The notes below the pieces were generated by a model. The model made no database searches. It worked only from the letters and a program-made list of their open reading frames with translations, and was not told the origin of the DNA. 13,940 nt of DNA from NCBI GenBank assembly GCA_016839665.1, contig JAEOTU010000287.1, forward strand, positions 1-13,940, in the 5' to 3' direction. The stretch is from Candidatus Hodarchaeota archaeon. Its GTDB lineage: Archaea; Asgardarchaeota; Heimdallarchaeia; Hodarchaeales; Hodarchaeaceae. Made by a program: the position numbers and the translations under genes. This document shows, one piece after another, positions 12,260 to 13,940 of this stretch. Each line of letters starts with the position of its first letter. Position 1 is the first letter of the stretch.

Positions 12260-13432
12260 ATGATTGATTTTCGTTTATCAGAAGACCAGAAAAAACTCCA
12301 GATGAAAGCTCGGGAATTCGCAATTAAGGAGATTATTCCCGTCTCAAGAAAATATGATCAATCAGGCGAGTTTCCTCGGGATGTTTTCCAAAAAGCCTTT
12401 GAACAGGGATTAATGAATACAATATTCCCAGAAAGCATTGGAGGACCAGGATTAGGGATACTTGACAACTGTTTAATAGTTGAGGAAACTGCTGCTGCCG
12501 ACCCAGGTATTACTACAAGTCTATTTGATAATTGCTTGGGAGCAGAACCTATCCTAATAGGAGGAACAGCTGAACAACAAGAAAATTTTCTCAGGCCATT
12601 AACCGAAGAGTTAAAATTCATTGCTTTCGCAACTAGCGAACCAGGAATGGGATCCGATGTTGCTGGGATAGCCACGACAGCTCGTCTTGAAGGAGATGAG
12701 ATTGTCTTGAATGGACGAAAAATGTGGATAACAAACGGGGGAGTTGCTTCTTTGATGAGTACTTTCTGTCGTTTAGAAGGAACAAAGAGGCATAAAGGTA
12801 TCACTGGGGTGGTGATTCCAATGGATACTGAAGGTGTAAGAGTTGGAAAACCCATTCCGAAAATGGGGCATAAGGCTTCAAATACTGTAATGGTTCGTTT
12901 AGATGAAGTACGTGTTCCAAAAGAGAATATTCTTGGTGAACCTGGTAAAGGATTTCCAATAGCCATGCAAACATTTGCACACACACGTCCTACTATTGGA
13001 GCATTTGCTTGTGGAATGGCTAGAGCCTGTATGGAGTATGCAATTGCGTATGCAAAACGAAGAGAATCTTTTGGACAAAAAATAGCCAATTACCAATCCA
13101 TTCAATTTATGATTGCTGAAATGAAAATTAATATCGATGCAGGACGCCTACTAACATGGAAAGCTGCTTGGGAAGCCGACCAAGGCAGAGATAATACTAT
13201 TTCTGCAAGTATTGCTAAAGCTTTTGCCGCTGATTATGGGATGAAGACTGCTAGTGATGCTTTGCAAATTTTTGGTGGATTTGGTTATACAACTAATTAT
13301 CTAGTTGAAAAACTCTTTAGAGATGCAAAGTTGTATCAAATTTATGAGGGGACTTCTCAGATCCAAAGAATGATTGTTAGTCGATATTTACTCACTAAAT
13401 ACGATCCAATCTTTGATAAAACATTTTCATGA
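12260..13432 (+). CDS. acyl-CoA dehydrogenase
   Basis: 390 aa, normal length for short/medium-chain FAD-dependent acyl-CoA dehydrogenases. The order is N-terminal helical domain (1-120), middle beta domain with the signature A-T-S-E-P-G-M-G-S-D (about 124-133) and W-I-T-N-G-G, and C-terminal helical domain with Q-I-F-G-G-F-G-Y and the catalytic base E363 in Y-E-G-T-S-Q-I-Q-R. It introduces a 2,3 double bond into acyl-CoA and passes electrons to ETF; the exact substrate (butyryl-, branched- or glutaryl-CoA) cannot be told. GGTGGT 5 nt before the ATG fixes the start, and it follows the ferritin-like gene by 64 bp. No ETF or beta-oxidation partner is in view, so its place among oxygen-defence genes is unexplained. 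Confidence 0.95.
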   Translation: MIDFRLSEDQKKLQMKAREFAIKEIIPVSRKYDQSGEFPRDVFQKAFEQGLMNTIFPESIGGPGLGILDNCLIVEETAAADPGITTSLFDNCLGAEPILIGGTAEQQENFLRPLTEELKFIAFATSEPGMGSDVAGIATTARLEGDEIVLNGRKMWITNGGVASLMSTFCRLEGTKRHKGITGVVIPMDTEGVRVGKPIPKMGHKASNTVMVRLDEVRVPKENILGEPGKGFPIAMQTFAHTRPTIGAFACGMARACMEYAIAYAKRRESFGQKIANYQSIQFMIAEMKINIDAGRLLTWKAAWEADQGRDNTISASIAKAFAADYGMKTASDALQIFGGFGYTTNYLVEKLFRDAKLYQIYEGTSQIQRMIVSRYLLTKYDPIFDKTFS

Positions 13433-13648
13433 ATATCTCGCGTCTTCTGCAATCCTGAGAGTCTTATGAATCCTTTGTAATGCGCATTAAATGATGAAGA
13501 TCCTTGAGATTTGATATCTGTTTGAGTTGCTAGTTGTTATTATAAAAGAACTTTCAATATGATGATAGAAGAAAGAAATAATATTAAAAATTCAAGCAAC
13601 AAATTATTAGATTCTAAAGTCTAAAGAAAATTAGGAGAGTCCGGAAAA
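13433..13648 (+). promoter_or_regulatory. rubrerythrin upstream region with compound TTCTAAAG element
   Basis: 216 bp without a gene. A TATA-like AATAATATTAAAAATT (13577-13592) predicts a start near 13610. There TTCTAAAGTCTAAAGAA (13612-13628) contains TTCTAAAG and CTAAAGAA, the two ends of the element found before longin-like protein B and ferritin, plus a tandem TCTAAAG repeat. AGGAG (13633-13637) lies 11 nt before the ATG. Confidence 0.35.
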
Positions 13649-13940
13649 ATGAATGAAACGATAAAAAACTTATCAAAAGCGTTTATAGGTGAGAGTCAAG
13701 CAAGGAATCGATATACTTTCTACTCTAAAATCGCAAAAAAAGAAGGATATGAACAGCTTGCTGATTTATTCTTAATAACTGCTGATAATGAAAGGGAGCA
13801 CGCAAAATGGCTGTTTAGAATGATCAACCAGCTGAAAAAAGATATAGATGAAGAAATTGATGAACTGACGGTTGACGGGGTTGTACCTACAACATTAGGA
13901 AATACAATCGAGAATCTGAAGGCCGCAATTGCTGGAGAAC
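13649..13940 (+). CDS. rbr: rubrerythrin, N-terminal part (3' truncated by window)
   Basis: 97 codons are visible and still open at the window edge. The sequence begins MNETIKNLSKAFIGESQARN and matches the ferritin-like domain of rubrerythrin. Ligands E15 (G-E-S-Q-A-R-N-R-Y) and E48-R-E-H51 are seen, and a later N-L-K-A-A-I-A-G-E-N helix starts the second half of the bundle. Rubrerythrins reduce H2O2 to water with electrons from rubredoxin and protect strict anaerobes. Whether the usual C-terminal rubredoxin domain follows lies beyond the window. ATG 13649 is supported by AGGAG 11 nt upstream. It is the third gene here with a TTCTAAAG-type element in its promoter. Confidence 0.93.
   Translation, partial: MNETIKNLSKAFIGESQARNRYTFYSKIAKKEGYEQLADLFLITADNEREHAKWLFRMINQLKKDIDEEIDELTVDGVVPTTLGNTIENLKAAIAGE

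Noticed and set aside
12358..13089. Long minus-strand open frame (243 codons) opposite the acyl-CoA dehydrogenase
   Set aside because: Fully antisense to a well-conserved enzyme gene, no ribosome binding site or recognisable domain; a by-product of codon use.

Overview
The window is AT-rich (roughly two thirds A+T by eye) and looks archaeal. TATA-like boxes lie about 25 nt before inferred transcript starts, Shine-Dalgarno sequences are of the GGTGA/GGAG type, and T-rich terminators are visible. The protein set includes a neelaredoxin-type superoxide reductase, an Lrp/AsnC regulator and a single-subunit ferredoxin:thioredoxin reductase paired with a glutaredoxin. Two related small longin/roadblock-like proteins suggest an Asgard archaeon (Heimdallarchaeia-like). 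That placement is inference; no marker gene is present.

Layout. (1) 1-144: the 3' end of an FAD/NAD(P)H oxidoreductase. (2) 155-2027, minus strand: a three-gene run made of a winged-helix-like hypothetical, a polytopic membrane protein with a YwiC-like PREHG start, and longin-like protein A. (3) 2028-4688: a gene-poor accessory stretch with a possible decayed coding remnant, a small two-helix membrane protein, a short hypothetical, and a membrane protein built from two copies of one four-helix module. Its first module lies upstream of any conventional start codon. (4) 5042-13940: a dense anaerobe-type oxygen and peroxide defence island. It holds a peroxiredoxin, flavodiiron protein, rubredoxin, glutaredoxin + ferredoxin:thioredoxin reductase, longin-like protein B, an NAD(P)H:rubredoxin-type oxidoreductase, superoxide reductase, ferritin, an Lrp/AsnC regulator, a ferritin-like diiron protein, an acyl-CoA dehydrogenase and the start of a rubrerythrin.

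How the genes may work together: from established knowledge of these families, electrons pass from NAD(P)H through the flavoprotein reductase to rubredoxin, which can feed the flavodiiron protein (O2 or NO to water or N2O), superoxide reductase (superoxide to H2O2) and rubrerythrin (H2O2 to water). Peroxiredoxin adds thiol-based peroxide removal, plausibly re-reduced through glutaredoxin/FTR. Ferritin removes free Fe(II). The promoters carry a striking set of dyads and repeats. The strongest is a cluster of GTTCGA/TCGAAC boxes between the divergent ferritin and Lrp genes, a likely site for the Lrp-family protein. A TTCTAAAGAA element recurs before longin-like B, ferritin and, in compound form, rubrerythrin. 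A redox-linked role for the longin-like proteins is the most novel hypothesis here. No RNA genes, CRISPR arrays or insertion sequences were recognised.
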